Assembly (NCBI RefSeq): GCF_002127325.2
Contig: NC_035441.2
Span: forward strand, 50,658,663 to 50,722,662
DNA: 64,000 bases
Source of the DNA: Helianthus annuus
Taxonomy: Eukaryota > Streptophyta > Magnoliopsida > Asterales > Asteraceae
Direction: 5' to 3'
Both the position numbers and the translations under genes were made by a program. The notes under the pieces were generated by a model. The model was given only the letters and a program-made list of their open reading frames with translations. It did no database searches and was not told the origin of the DNA. Positions 11,336 to 22,406 of this stretch are shown one piece after another. Each line of letters starts with the position of its first letter. Positions within the stretch are counted from its first letter, which is position 1.

Positions 11336-14300
11336 TCACTTGAAATAGAGTTTTAGATGTATAGCATTCCAGGCTCTTGGTAACATATCCCCCTCCATAT
11401 TCTTGAGTCGGTATGCTCCTTTTCCTGATTCTGATTCAACCTCGTAGGGTCCTTCCCATTTTGGAGCCAACTTTCCATCAGCAAGATTAGTAGTATTCTG
11501 AAAAGCCTTTCTCAATACCCAATCTCCAACTTGAAATCTTCTAGTCCTTATATTCTTGTTATATGCTTTAGATATTCTCTGTTGATATGCTGCCATCCTT
11601 AGCCTTGCCGCGTCTCTTGTTCATCAATAGTATCCAGTTCCTGGCATAGGATTCTAGGATTCTACTCAGGATCCCGGAGGTTGGATCTCGCTGTAGGTAT
11701 CACCATTTCTGTCGGGATCACCGCTTCTGCTCCAAACACCAAGGAAAACGGGGTTTGGCCAGTTGCACCTTTTACTGTCGTCCTGTCAGCCCACAAAACA
11801 AAGGGTAATTCTTCTGCCCATCTTCCTTTTTTAGCTCCCAATCTTTTTTTCAGGTTGTTGACAATTATCTTGTTTGGGGATTCTGCTTGTCCATTCGCTT
11901 GAGGATGTACTGGTGTGGATCATTTTGATTCCCCAACTCTTGCAGAAATCAGTAGTCCTCTTACTTATGAATTGAGATCCATTGTCACAAATTATTTTAG
12001 CTGGCACACCAAATCTAGTCAGTATATTCCTCTTTATGAAGGATACTACTTCCTGGTCTCTGACTTGAACAAATGCTTCAGCTTCAACCCACTTAGAGAA
12101 ATAATCAGTCATTGCTAGCATGAAGACTTTTCCTCCTGGAGCTTTTGGCAATTTTCCTACTATATCCATCCCCCATTTCATGAACGGACAAGGGGATACA
12201 ATAGGATATAATGGCTCTGCAGGCTGATGTAGTATGTTGCTGTGTCTTTGGCACGCATCACATTTTCGAGCATATTCTGCAACATCTTTTCTCATGGTAG
12301 GCCAATAATATCATGTTCTTAATACTTTTGAAAATAATGACCTGCCCCAGTGTGGTTACCACAATCCCCTTCGTGGATATCCTGAAGCACTTTTTTGGTC
12401 TCGGGATCCTCCAAGCACCTCAGATATGGACCTGCAAGAGATTTCTTGTATAAAATGTTATTTATAATAGTAAATCGTGATACCTTCATCCTAAAGGCCT
12501 TAGGATTCTCATCTTTGGGGATGTGCCCTTCCTTGAGATATCTTGTGATTGGAGTCGTCCAGGATCTAGGACCTTCTTAGGATACTCACCACCAGGATCC
12601 TGGACACTTACTACCTCCTTACCCTGAGGATCCGTCACAGGATACAGGATATATAATATTGGTATTTGGGTCCCTTCTGGTATCCTGACTGATGTCCTAG
12701 ATTTGCCAAGGCATCAGCTTCAGCATTGTCCTCTCTTGGTACCTGTTCAAGTGTAAAAACATCGAAATATCCTGCTAATTTTTTAACAATTTCAAGGTAC
12801 TCGATTAACTTCTCACCTTTAACTGTATAGGATCCATTAAAATGATTAGTGATTAACAAGCAGTCAACATATATTGGCAAATTCTTAATACTCATATTCT
12901 TAGCCAATTCTAATCCTGCAATTAAAGCTTCATATTCTACTTCATTATTAGTGGCAGGTAACTCACATCTGATAGCCTGGGGTAATATGTCCCCCTGTGA
13001 CGATTTTAGTAGTATACCTAAACCTACACCTCTTACATTAGATGCACCATCAGTATATAAAGTCCAGGATTCTAAGTTTTCTCCTAGCTGCTGTACTTCT
13101 AGGTCTACTTCATTTTGAATATCACTACTGAAATCAGCCACAAAGTCTGCTAGAGCCTGAGACTTAATAGCATTTCTAGGTTCATATACTAGATCAAAGG
13201 CACTTAATTTTACTGACCATTTAGCCATCCTACCTGACATTTCGGGTTTCCTAAGCACATTTTTAACAGGATAATTAGTTTTAAGATAAATCTTATGTGT
13301 TTCAAAATAATGTCTAAGTTTCGTCGATGCCATAACTAGGGCTAATATTAACTTTTCTAGGTGAGAATACCTAGTTTCAGCATCTAATAAACTTTTACTA
13401 ACATAATAAACAGGATACCGCTGACCTTCATGATCCTTTACCATGACAGCACTTACTGCATTCCCTGATACTGCAAGATATAGGGATAATGGTTTGCCAT
13501 CCTCAGGCTTCAGCAATAAGGGTGCGGTTGAAAGATACTGCTTCAAATCCTGCAATTCGAACTTCTTATTCTTCTTGAGGATATCATAAAATTCCTTGCA
13601 CTTTTCCGAGGATCTTGAAATAAATCTGTTCAATGGTGCTACTCGCCCCGTTAGTCGTTGAACATCCTTCATGTTTGAAGGTGACTTGATATCTAAGATG
13701 GCTTTGATCTGTTTTGGGCTTGCTTCAATCCCTCTTTTAGTCACCATATATCCTAGAAACTTTCCTACCCCAACTCCGAAATGGCACTTAGCAGGATTTA
13801 GCTTCATGTTATACTGATCCAGGATATCAAATGCCCCTTTAATATCCGGGAGATGATCCTCCGCCTTCTTGGATTTGACTACCATATCGTCAATGTACAC
13901 CTCCATGGTGTCCACCAGTTTGTCTTTAAACATCATGTTCACCAATCTCTGGTACGTCGCACCTGCATTTTCAAATCAAAAGGCATAGCAGTATAACAGT
14001 AAATAGTTGTTGGTGTCATGAAAGCAGTATCCTCCTGGTCTGAAGGTTCCATTTGGATCTGTCGAAATCCTAAGGATGCATCCATGAAGATTAACATCTC
14101 ATGACCGGCAGTGGCATCCACCATTAAGTCAATATGAGGCAGAGGGAATGGGTCTTTAGGACATGCTTTGTTCACGTCTGTGTAATCTACATAAACTCTC
14201 CATTTCCCATTCTTCTTTTGAACCACAACCACATTTGCTAGCCACTTGGGAAATTTGACTTCAAAGGATCATCTTGGACTTCAATAGTCTTTCAACCTCT

Positions 14301-14512
14301 TCCTGAATAATTATGTTTCGTTCTGGGGCAAACTTCCTTCTTTTCTGTTGGACAGGCTTGAATGACCTGTCAATACCAAGCTTATGTGTTATAATATCCT
14401 TGGAAATACCTGCCATATCCTCATGTTTCCACACGAATGTCAACATCCTGCATTTCAAAAAGTTAGTTAATTGGTTTTCAATACCCTGAGGGATATTGGT
14501 TCCTACGAGCAC
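11336..14512 (-). pseudogene. Tat-D pol: RT, RNase H, second RNase H, integrase; several frameshifts
   Basis: In order on the minus strand: RT start (14512-14261), RT palm (14232-13939) ending in a frameshift near 13940, then a long frame (13945-12635). That frame carries the RT catalytic motif YIDD, a complete first RNase H (region LSLYLAVS...YYVSKSL...LRHYFE) and a second, archaeal-type RNase H (WTLYTDGASN...NNEVEYEALIAGLELAKN...YVDCLLITNHFNGSY) typical of the Tat lineage. Integrase follows in pieces: zinc domain and core (12295-11831, CDACQRH, ICDNGSQF), then after a frameshift the C-terminal domain (11596-11336, ending LKLYFK). At least four breaks separate the pieces. Confidence 0.85.
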
Positions 14513-14599
14513 CGAGATATCTGGATTATCTTGATCCAGGATAATTTTCTTTACATCCTGCTAAGCCTCCACGATATCCTGGGCCCGCATCTTTAATTG

Positions 14600-15281
14600 C
14601 TATGCTGCATTAGGCTTAGTCGAGGATTTCATTGAGGATGAGTAACATTCCTTCGCCTCCTGCTGATCACTATCAACCTTGACAACCCCCCAAGGGGTAT
14701 GGATCTTGATGCACTGATGATAAGTTGATGGCACAGCCTTCATATCATGGATCCATGGCCTGCCTAGTATGATGTTATAGCAGGATAGGGAGTCCATCAC
14801 ACAGAAACGTTGTATTGAATTGACCCCTTCAACATATACTGGCAACTTTATCTCTCACACTGTGTTCCTGGCTTCCCTACTGAAACCAACAAGTACAGTG
14901 GACTTTGAGGTGATATCAATCGGAGATACATTCATCCTTTTCAATTTCTCTAGTTGGATTATGTTAACGGAGCAGCCATTATCCACCAGTATCCTGCGTA
15001 CAAAATGGTTAGCGACATATAAAGTAATTACTAGAGCATCATGGTGAGGATCCTGAACAGTATCCCTGTCATCACTATCAAAAGTGATCAGTTTGTCAGT
15101 TGTGATTGTCGTCATCCTGGTCAGCTTTTCTCCTCTTTCGGCCTTGGCCTCCCTTGCATGTCTCTTGGCAGCATAATATGAAGTCCCACAAATGTCGGAT
15201 CCTCCTGAAATAAAGTTAATTATCTTGGCATCCGCAGGAGGTGATGCTGCTCGTTCAGGATCCTTCTTGGTATCCTGACCC
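14600..15281 (-). pseudogene. Tat-D protease region, broken
   Basis: Two pieces: 15115-14855 with ANHFVRRILVDNGCSVNII, and 14845-14600 with VEGVNSIQRFCVMDSL and GRPWIHDMKAVPSTYHQ. Tat-C reads VDGGSSVNII at the catalytic Asp motif. Here the residue after the Asp is Asn, so the aspartic protease motif is damaged as well as the frame. Confidence 0.75.
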
Positions 15282-16874
15282 TTATTCTTCTTTTTTTCCC
15301 AGAAGATCCTTCAGATATCCTTTGCTTAAGAGATAACTTATTTCTTTCCTCAGGGCAATGCAATCCTTAGTAACATGTCCGAAATCCTCATGGAAGGCAC
15401 ACCATTTGGACTTATCCTTCCAATCAGCTTTTTGTTGATTCTTCCGAGGCCACCTGGCTTTGTCTCCTAAACCCTGCATAGCATACATCAGTTCAGGTAT
15501 ATTAACAGAAAAACAGTATTCGGATAATTCAGGATACTCCTCAGGACCCTCATCTTCAACAGCATTCACTTTCTTGTTGTAATTTCGGCCATATGGCTTT
15601 GAGCGATATGGTTTATACGAGGATTCTGATTTCCTGTTGGTTGACTCGTAGGTTGTGGACGAATTCATTCTCTCTTGAATCTTTTTGTCATCCTCCAGCC
15701 GAATGTATCTCAATGCCCTGTTACAAGCTTCATCCAGATTCCTGCTGGGATTCATTACAAGATCCTGGTAAAATTGGGAATCCTTCTGCAATCCCATCTT
15801 GGAATCCTGCACAACTGTTGCAACATCGAGGTGCGGGATATCTAAGGATTCCCAGCTAAACTTATTCACATAATCCCTCAAGTATTCCTGAGGTCCTTGA
15901 GTTATCCTGTAAAGGTCACTGGTTAGTTTCTCAAAACTCCGGCTGCAAGAAAACTGACTATTAAATAAATTAACCAAATGAGCAAACGATGTAATTGAGT
16001 GAGGAGGAACATTTAACAGCCATTTTAAGGCTGATCTTGTCAAGGTAGAACTAAAACCCTTGCACAAGCATGCTTCCTTGAGATCTAGAGGGATAGGATT
16101 AATTTCCATCCTTTCCCTATATTGGGCGATATGCTCCTCAGGATCCGTAGTTCCGTCATAAAGTTTCATATTAGGGGTTTGAAATCTTTTTGGGATTTCA
16201 GCATCATAAATGGGATATGCAAACCGCGATATCCAGTACAGCATACAATCATTAGGACATGCATCAATTTTATCATAACTAAGTCCTAATTCTCCTATTA
16301 TCTTCCTTAGGTCATACAATGACTTCGGTATGGAAGCATATGGGAAGGCTTCCCTCAATGTATCAAGCATCATGCTGAAACCCTTGTCATTACATTTCCC
16401 AATACACTTACTATGAAATAGTCTAATGATAAAAGAAAGAACCGAGAACTTCTTACACCCAGGATATAGTTCTTTCTTTGCATCTTCTAACGCTTTATAA
16501 AACTTTTTTACATTTGTGTTTGGTATACTTTGACTTTCATTTTGTGTCCCTATTTCATTTTCATGTATGTTCTCACCAAACCCGTTGAATGCATCATGCA
16601 CCAACCCTTGCATGTCATCTTCAGCATCCAACATAGGGGTTTCACATGATTCGGAAATAAAAGGTGCAATTCTGTAGCCTTTAATAAACCCGACACATTG
16701 GAGATGCGTTCTAGCCTCCTCCCGATTAACCCATATTTGATTACTGCAATCAATGCATGGACATGATATTTGACCATTTTTACCCTCGGTAGAAAAGATA
16801 AAATCAAGAAATTTGTCAAGACCGTTTTCATATTCAGTAGTAGCTCTTGGTAAAGACATCCAACTCGTATCCAT
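15282..16874 (-). CDS. Chimeric 530-codon ORF: CACTA transposase N-terminus fused to Tat gag
   Basis: One uninterrupted frame joins two unrelated parts. Residues 1 to about 213 are the start of a CACTA TNPD-type transposase: MDTSWMSLPR, the CPCIDCSN motif of the transposase-associated domain, then FHSKCIGKCNDKGFS and ACPNDCMLYW of the transposase proper. From about residue 214 (ISRFAYPIYDAEIPKRFQ) it is Tat-D gag, with the capsid-like domain (KLYDGTTDPEEH) and the CHHC knuckle CAFHEDFGHVTKDC near the C-terminus. The breakpoint is near 16235 and no LTR is present there. It may be an accidental fusion; expression is unknown. The Tat gag N-terminal third and the CACTA catalytic part are both missing. 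Confidence 0.8.
   Translation of the reverse strand: MDTSWMSLPRATTEYENGLDKFLDFIFSTEGKNGQISCPCIDCSNQIWVNREEARTHLQCVGFIKGYRIAPFISESCETPMLDAEDDMQGLVHDAFNGFGENIHENEIGTQNESQSIPNTNVKKFYKALEDAKKELYPGCKKFSVLSFIIRLFHSKCIGKCNDKGFSMMLDTLREAFPYASIPKSLYDLRKIIGELGLSYDKIDACPNDCMLYWISRFAYPIYDAEIPKRFQTPNMKLYDGTTDPEEHIAQYRERMEINPIPLDLKEACLCKGFSSTLTRSALKWLLNVPPHSITSFAHLVNLFNSQFSCSRSFEKLTSDLYRITQGPQEYLRDYVNKFSWESLDIPHLDVATVVQDSKMGLQKDSQFYQDLVMNPSRNLDEACNRALRYIRLEDDKKIQERMNSSTTYESTNRKSESSYKPYRSKPYGRNYNKKVNAVEDEGPEEYPELSEYCFSVNIPELMYAMQGLGDKARWPRKNQQKADWKDKSKWCAFHEDFGHVTKDCIALRKEISYLLSKGYLKDLLGKKEE
16236..16874 (-). mobile_element. CACTA TNPD transposase fragment
   Basis: Only the first ~640 coding bases of the transposase remain, up to CMLYW, where the Tat-D gag joins. 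No terminus belonging to it is recognised in the following 2 kb. It reads away from the TNPA-like gene at 24159-26969 and probably belongs to a different element. Confidence 0.75.
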
Positions 16875-18066
16875 CTTAAAACTGGATTAAACAAACATTT
16901 AGTAATTTCATAAGTCATATACATGCACCCAATTCATAAGTAATTAAAGAATGTATTTGGTGGCCTCAAGTATACTAAAAATTTGTTTAACACAACTATC
17001 TATAATATATTAAAAAGGAGAAGTGATGTACAAGATGGTAATTTTGCCACGCGTATTAATTTTAAAGCATCATGTACAAGAAAGTAAAAGCTATTTTAGA
17101 GGGGTAAGACTTTCTTCACTGGACCTTTTGTTTCATGTTGATATATTAATAACTATATTGTTTTAAATGGAGAAGATGAGATTGACTAAAATACTGATGT
17201 ATTAGCAGTTCTGTAATGACAAAAAAACATGAGTAAAGGATTGATCCTCATATGCAATGGATATCTTATGTGATCCAATGTCGCGACCAAAATCCACCAG
17301 GTAGGTAAAGGTGATTACTTATATATATATGATGATTTGAAGTATAAAAGCCAGGTTAATGAGAGTAGAATATTGATTTGAAAGTATGGTTGAAATCACA
17401 TCAGAGATTGGTTTTTCAAAGTACATCCTATGCTTAGTACTCAGGAAGATCAATATACTTTCACTATTGTGAGATTGATTTATTGAAAATTTTCTACTAG
17501 TTAATATTCCACATATATGCAATTTAGTGACACAAGAAACTTGTTAAATGATACAGTTTTCAGCTTTGAGGACCATAAGTAGGAAATAGGCGTACCTGGT
17601 AACGATTACTATCTTGGTTTTAAAAAGCGCGCCTAAGGCGTGCTTAAGTGCGAGGCACAACAAGGCGCACACCCTGGGGATTTGTCGCTCAGCGCCTAGA
17701 GTAATTACAAGAAGCGCTAAAAAGGCGCACTTTTTTGGCATGAGGCTCGCGCCTCTCGTACCCGAGGCGTTTTTATTCATCTAACTGCAGTACCTTGGGT
17801 TTTTTGGCCTGTACATGCAGCTAAAATCATATAAAAATCTTACTTATAGCTATAATTTGGGTAGGGAAAGCTAAAAACCTATAGGATACATCAATAATAT
17901 ATATGCTTAGCTAGCGCCTCGGGTACAAAAAGCCCGCCGCTTTTGCTAAAAAGTTGGGTATCATCTACGAACCAAACAGAAACTTGCTTCTGTTGTTCGT
18001 TTATTTCACTTAAGTTTTATTTGTTTGTTTGACTTCAGTTCAAGCCACCAACTCCAAATCTAAAGC
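16875..18066. other. Noncoding stretch upstream of the CACTA fragment
   Basis: AT-rich sequence without a convincing gene. It could include the promoter side of the CACTA transposase. A short (TA)n tract lies near 17320, and a GC-rich block at 17610-17775 is listed separately. Otherwise I see nothing identifiable. Confidence 0.5.
17610..17775. repeat. GC-rich block with repeated GCGCC/GGCGC words
   Basis: Within AT-rich surroundings this stretch repeats aaggcg, gcgcc and gaggc on both strands (gcgcctaaggcg, agcgcctag, aaaggcgcac, ctcgcgcctc, cgaggcg). Such blocks recur in many plant genomes as short dispersed repeats. A related piece (gcgcctcgggtac) lies at about 17915. The class is not determined. 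Confidence 0.45.
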
Positions 18067-18285
18067 CTAAAGAGCGTCTATATTTAGCGTCTTAGAGATC
18101 TGGACATCAAATGAGCACATCTGATCATTAATTTCAGACAAAAATCGTCTTTTTCGGTCGATTGTCTCCAAACTTTGAGCCAGCTTCTGCAACGTATTAT
18201 CCAAGGTACACAAAAGATCTTTTTGGTGTTTTACAGCAAGCTTTAAACGCTCTGTTAACACTTGCGCTGCTGATTCATTATCTTG
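18067..18285 (-). pseudogene. Possible captured gene fragment, coiled-coil
   Basis: An open minus-strand stretch of about 72 codons ends in a stop at 18067. It is hydrophilic with heptad-like spacing (LTERLKLAVKHQKDLL, LDNTLQKLAQSLETID) and ends NIDAL. An in-frame stop lies just upstream, next to the GGTACC repeat, so at most it is a last exon. I do not recognise the protein. It could be a host exon carried by a transposon or chance. Confidence 0.3.
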
Positions 18286-18288
18286 TTA

Positions 18289-18356
18289 TCGGTACGGTTC
18301 GGTACCGGTACGGTTTGGTCCTGGTACGGTACCGGTTCGGTACCGGTACCCGGTAC
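18289..18356. repeat. GGTACC/GGTACGG low-complexity palindromic repeat
   Basis: Overlapping copies of ggtaccggtac and ggtacggt(t/a)cgg form a short self-complementary array. No coding function is likely. Confidence 0.7.
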
Positions 18357-18397
18357 CAAATGAAGTTCATCGTGACGTACAATCCTCAAAAAGCACT

Positions 18398-18890
18398 GAA
18401 CCTTTTTTTTTATTTTGTTTTTAATTTTTTAAATTTTCATTAATTTTTTATTTTTTTTTAATTTTTAAAATTTTTTTTTATTTTTTTAATTTCTTTTGAT
18501 TTTTTCATTTTATTTATTTATTTATTTTTATTTTTAGCCTATCATGCCCAAATACATCTTCACAAAAACCCATCTTTACCTAAATGCATCGTAACCCATT
18601 TATTAATAAACCCATTCTAACCCAAACCCATCCTAACCCATACCCATCCTAACCCATTACCTAAACCTGCCCAACCCACCCATTTTGTTTCATTCCTAGC
18701 TTTCCAAATTTGCCAACACGTAATAAGGACGATACCATGATACGCTAACTTCTTCTTTCCATTCAAGTGAATTGACAAAAAATGCCCTCATGTGCAAGGC
18801 ACATGACCAGATTTAACTAAAACATCTATCGGGTTGGGTTCTAAAATGGTTTAACCGATTGAACCGGGTTTTATCGGGCGGTTGAACCGG
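18398..18890. other. Low-complexity noncoding stretch
   Basis: 18398-18540 is T-rich, made of runs of T5-T9 separated by A, and 18590-18665 is a degenerate aacccat/cctaaccc array that only resembles telomere repeats. The rest, up to the CACTA end, holds nothing I recognise. Confidence 0.55.
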
Positions 18891-19332
18891 CACTACGTGA
18901 AAAAAGGGGCTACGGCCACACTTTTGGCAAAATCGCCCTGCCACACGTTTATAAAAATGTGTGGCTAAAGGTTATTCATAGATATGTTAATGAACCATAT
19001 TGGGCCTTAATGGATCATAATGGACAATAGTAGATCACACATGTCTTAATGGACCATACTGAGCCTAAATGAAGCACAATGGACAATAGTGGATCGTATA
19101 TGTCTTAATGGACCTTATTGAGATTTGATATGTCACATTGGCCAATAATGAATCATATATGTCTTAATGAACCCTATTGGGCCTTAATGGATCACAAGGT
19201 CAATAGTAGATCAAAATTTCTTAATGGACTATATTGGGCCTTATGGACCTCCATGGCCAATACTAGATCATAAATGTATTAATGGGCTATATTGGGCCTT
19301 AACGGATCACAATAGACAATAATAGATCTGAA
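18891..19332 (+). mobile_element. CACTA-type terminus with ~60-bp subterminal repeats
   Basis: The end reads CACTACGTGAAAA, the CACTA class terminus, followed by gccacac/gtgtggc inverted words. From about 18975 about six units of ~60 bp follow, each with cttaatgg(a)cc, tattgggcc and (g)gatcac. Subterminal repeats of this kind bind CACTA transposase accessory proteins. The opposite end was not found: the terminus at 28041 has different following bases and different flanks. Confidence 0.6.
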
Positions 19333-19427
19333 CCGCAATGTAATAATAATAAACTGACCATATTCCATTTTTTATTTAACTTAGATCGTAGGATAGAGAT
19401 AAACGAGATAGTCTTAATGGTACCTTA

Positions 19428-19716
19428 GGGGAGTGGGTGGGAGCCTGATAGAATTCTATCACTCGTTTTTTTGGAACACCGCCGCCACCACTCCCATCAC
19501 TCGTGGAAAAAAGAACGTGTTGTAAAAAATTGATTGTATGTGTATGACTTGTACGTTGTGTATTAATACTTGTACGTTAGAATTCCATCACTAGTGATGA
19601 CCACCGCCACTAAAAAATGCTTGTGAGTGATAGAATAGTGGTTGCTGACATGGCGGAACATGATTGGATGTTTGTTAGTGATGGAATTCCATCACTTGTA
19701 ACCACCCCCACTCCCC
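19428..19716. mobile_element. Tourist-like MITE (289 bp) with TTA target duplication
   Basis: It starts GGGGAGTGGGTGG and ends CCACCCCCACTCCCC, an imperfect terminal inverted repeat, and is flanked on both sides by TTA (19425-19427 and 19717-19719). A TTA duplication and short inverted ends are the signature of PIF/Harbinger-derived Tourist MITEs. There is no coding capacity. Second-level palindromes near both ends contain GAATTC(C/T)ATCAC. Confidence 0.8.
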
Positions 19717-19719
19717 TTA

Positions 19720-19940
19720 ATCAAATAGTATGCATCTTTGTTTGTAAATTATGCTTAAATGTTTGTACCTTAATCAAATAATTTGTATGCATGTTTGGTT
19801 GTAAATTATGCTTAAGTGGTTGTACCTTAATCAAATAGTGGTTTCATTAGCTTACCATGTTAACCTGTTTTGTATGAATTGATGGTTGTAAATTGTGTTT
19901 AAGTGGTTGTGTCCTAATCAAATAATGGTTTCATTATCTT
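19720..19940. repeat. Short diverged tandem repeat, three units
   Basis: Three units of roughly 60-100 bp share ggttgtaaattatgctta, agtggttgtaccttaatc and aaata(g/a)tgg. No gene is seen. Confidence 0.5.
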
Positions 19941-20146
19941 ACCATGTTCAATCAGTTTGATCCATTCAAATTTATGTTGTTTTATTTGTAAATTATTATT
20001 ATTTATAATAATCTAATTAATTTAGCCAAAATCTTATTTAAATATAATTTGCAACATATTGATGTAACGGTTGTTGTAATATATGCATTATGATTTGTAT
20101 TGTGGTAATGATATATAATATATATAGATATACAATATATATAGAT

Positions 20147-20193
20147 TACGATGAACCTGTCAAACGGGAAAAAATAGACGCGGGTTCATCGTA
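20147..20193. other. Hairpin with 11-bp arms
   Basis: Arms TACGATGAACC and GGTTCATCGTA enclose about 25 bases, followed by a GC-rich aacgcgcg. It resembles the subterminal hairpin of a Helitron 3' end, but no CTRR-T end follows cleanly (CTAGA instead). Confidence 0.5.
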
Positions 20194-20312
20194 ACGCGCG
20201 AGTCCTAGATCAACTTAGTTATTTTATTCTATGTTTTACGTTTCGGTTTAATTTCTTTTCATTAACACGCCCTAACTTCAGTGTCGGAGGTCGCTGGCAC
20301 TAGTGTGACATT

Positions 20313-20355
20313 AGTGCTCGCCCCCGTCGTAACGCGAGGGGTGCTTAATACTAGT
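20313..20355 (+). mobile_element. Helitron-like 3' terminus
   Basis: A short hairpin CCCC...GGGG containing TCGTAACGCGA is followed 10 bases later by the end CTAGT and then T. Helitrons end in a GC-rich hairpin plus CTRR and insert before T. No Rep/helicase ORF is found upstream and no 5' TC end was located, so it is at best a non-autonomous copy. Confidence 0.5.
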
Positions 20356-22406
20356 TTGAGTAAAATGTCATCCATACCCCTATGAAAGTACAACTTTCAA
20401 AACACATTGTACAAGTCACTATAGCAAAAAAATTAAAATAAAAAGTACACCTTGTATATGAGGAAACAAAGAATTATAGGAACGACATCAAAGAATTATA
20501 GGTACAACTCACAAATACCATTTTACATCAGCCTTAAGTCACCCCCACTAGTTTTTTTCAAAATACGATATCCGATCCATTTAAAACGACATCAAAGGAT
20601 CTTGTATATGAGGAAACAAAGAATTATAGGAAAGATATAGGTGACTGAATATATATATATATATATATATAAAATTAAAACGCATAATTTTCAATCTAAA
20701 GTCAAACGAACCAAATCAAGCTTTGAATTTCGTTCATCATTCTGAATCAATCCGTAAATCCCCCACTCTGCCATGTTCTCACAAAAACCCTCACACACAG
20801 TTCCCTCTCACCTTCCCCTCACTCTTCGTTAACCTTCTTGTTCGCTGCGAAGAAGTCTGGTGGCACGACGCCTGATTATAGACGGCAGTACGCTTTGAAC
20901 TCTCACCGATTTCCACTTGAGGTAACTCACTGATTGTTGTTTTCGTTATTATCTCATTCGGTTGCTATTGATATTGAATTTCAATGCTGGTAATGGGTAA
21001 GAATTTAGATTAAAAATCATCTAATCCAATTAAAATCACTACCATATTCCAATCAAAATTACCTTCTAGCCGATACACTGGTTCATAAAATCTCGCCATT
21101 GTTATCTTGTTCATCCACTTTTTTATAAAACTTTTCAACTTACATAAAAGGAGTCATACTGCGAGTGTTGTTCTTTGAGCAAGTAATGTTGACGACTGGT
21201 GTAGAGGGTGTAAAACTTCTGGAATGCTTAGCAGTGCATGATATGGTTTGTAACGAAGTTAGATATTAATATAACAAAACAAAACACAAGCACTATTGGT
21301 GGGTTAAAAAGTTAAATTTCTTTATCAATTATCATACCTTTAAGTCAGCAACTCAGCATGTTCAACTATGTAAATGCTAATCAATCCTTTCCCACGCCCC
21401 TGTCATATTTGTCTTTCCCGCAATTTTGCACTATTAATCAAAACATCGAGTAATTAAATAACAATTGTAATTGCATAAGAATCATAGATAAAACACCATC
21501 AAATAGGTAAATGTATAGGGTGCTTTGCAAAATTAAAGTGGGGCAATGTTCTATATCTACGGGTATATATAAAACCGCCTACCTCCATCGTCCCTTGCCG
21601 ACCCGACCCGTAACCCGTAGCGTTCCAAACCGACCCGACACACACCCTAGCTTTACATAAAGTCCTTTGATGTTCCCCATCTCAAAAGTTGCTGACCCAC
21701 CACCATTAAAATTAAGAAACATCAGCCAACACACATTTGAGATTTACCAAATCGTTAATCTTGTGTAAACATGTTACATGTACTAATGTTAAACACTGAA
21801 ACCATACCCATCTGCTCTTGAAATAACGCCAAGATTTGCTCGAAGCTGTCTCATCTGAGATGAAATCAAAACCAACACAACAAATTCAAATTAGGAATCA
21901 AATCCTAGACAATCCAAAGCAAGTATAAAACAACAAGTATGTACTGAAAATTGAAGTTATTTTAGGTTGTAATCGGATTACAGGAATGAACAAAACTTGG
22001 AGATAGAGAGATATAAAAAAAACAAGTATGTACTGAAAATTGAAGTTAATGCTTCTACTTTTATATCTTGCAATGTGATTTTCATATTTATATAGATTTA
22101 ATTGAACAATTTTATGTTTTAGCATGTGTTAGATTGATATTTGACCTGTTTCGAATTTCCTTTTAAAAAGATGTATATTCTTAGATGGATGATGATTATG
22201 GATTGAATAGGATATATTGTGCACTGGAAATTTAAATAAGAATTGATTAACGAAATTAAATTGGGCCATCAAGTTGGAATACATGTTAAATTGAATACTG
22301 TTGGGCCGTTAGTTAGTTACGAACTTCATCTGGGTTGCAATTAATTACATTCATTTGAAAGTTTAATTGAGATTGGGGTGTATCTTTAAGAAAGCATATT
22401 AGACTG
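20356..22406. other. Noncoding stretch with small duplications
   Basis: No recognisable gene. It holds a duplicated block (ttgtatatgaggaaacaaag at about 20451 and 20602), a (TA)n tract at 20649-20670, a C/T-rich 5'UTR-like stretch near 20760-20840 with a possible donor GTAACTC near 20920, and a repeated aacaagtatgtactgaaaat (about 21932 and 22021). A captured exon is possible near 20800 but unsupported. Confidence 0.4.

Larger units (their letters stand above)
8267..16235 (-). mobile_element. Tat-D, older minus-strand Tat element
   Basis: Order in element sense: truncated gag (16235-15282), protease (15115-14600), RT, RNase H, second RNase H and integrase (14512-11336), a noncoding spacer, a hairpin cluster, then an opposite-strand gene (9699-8267) cut by Tat-A. 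LTRs are not in the window. It is closest to Tat-B and serves as the empty-site reference for the insertions into Tat-B. Every frame is interrupted. Confidence 0.85.

Noticed and set aside
18590..18665. Interstitial telomere repeat
   Set aside because: The aacccat/cctaaccc words are irregular and do not match the plant CCCTAAA unit over any length.
18975..19332. CRISPR-like array
   Set aside because: These are diverged tandem units of a CACTA subterminal region in a plant genome, with no repeat-spacer structure.
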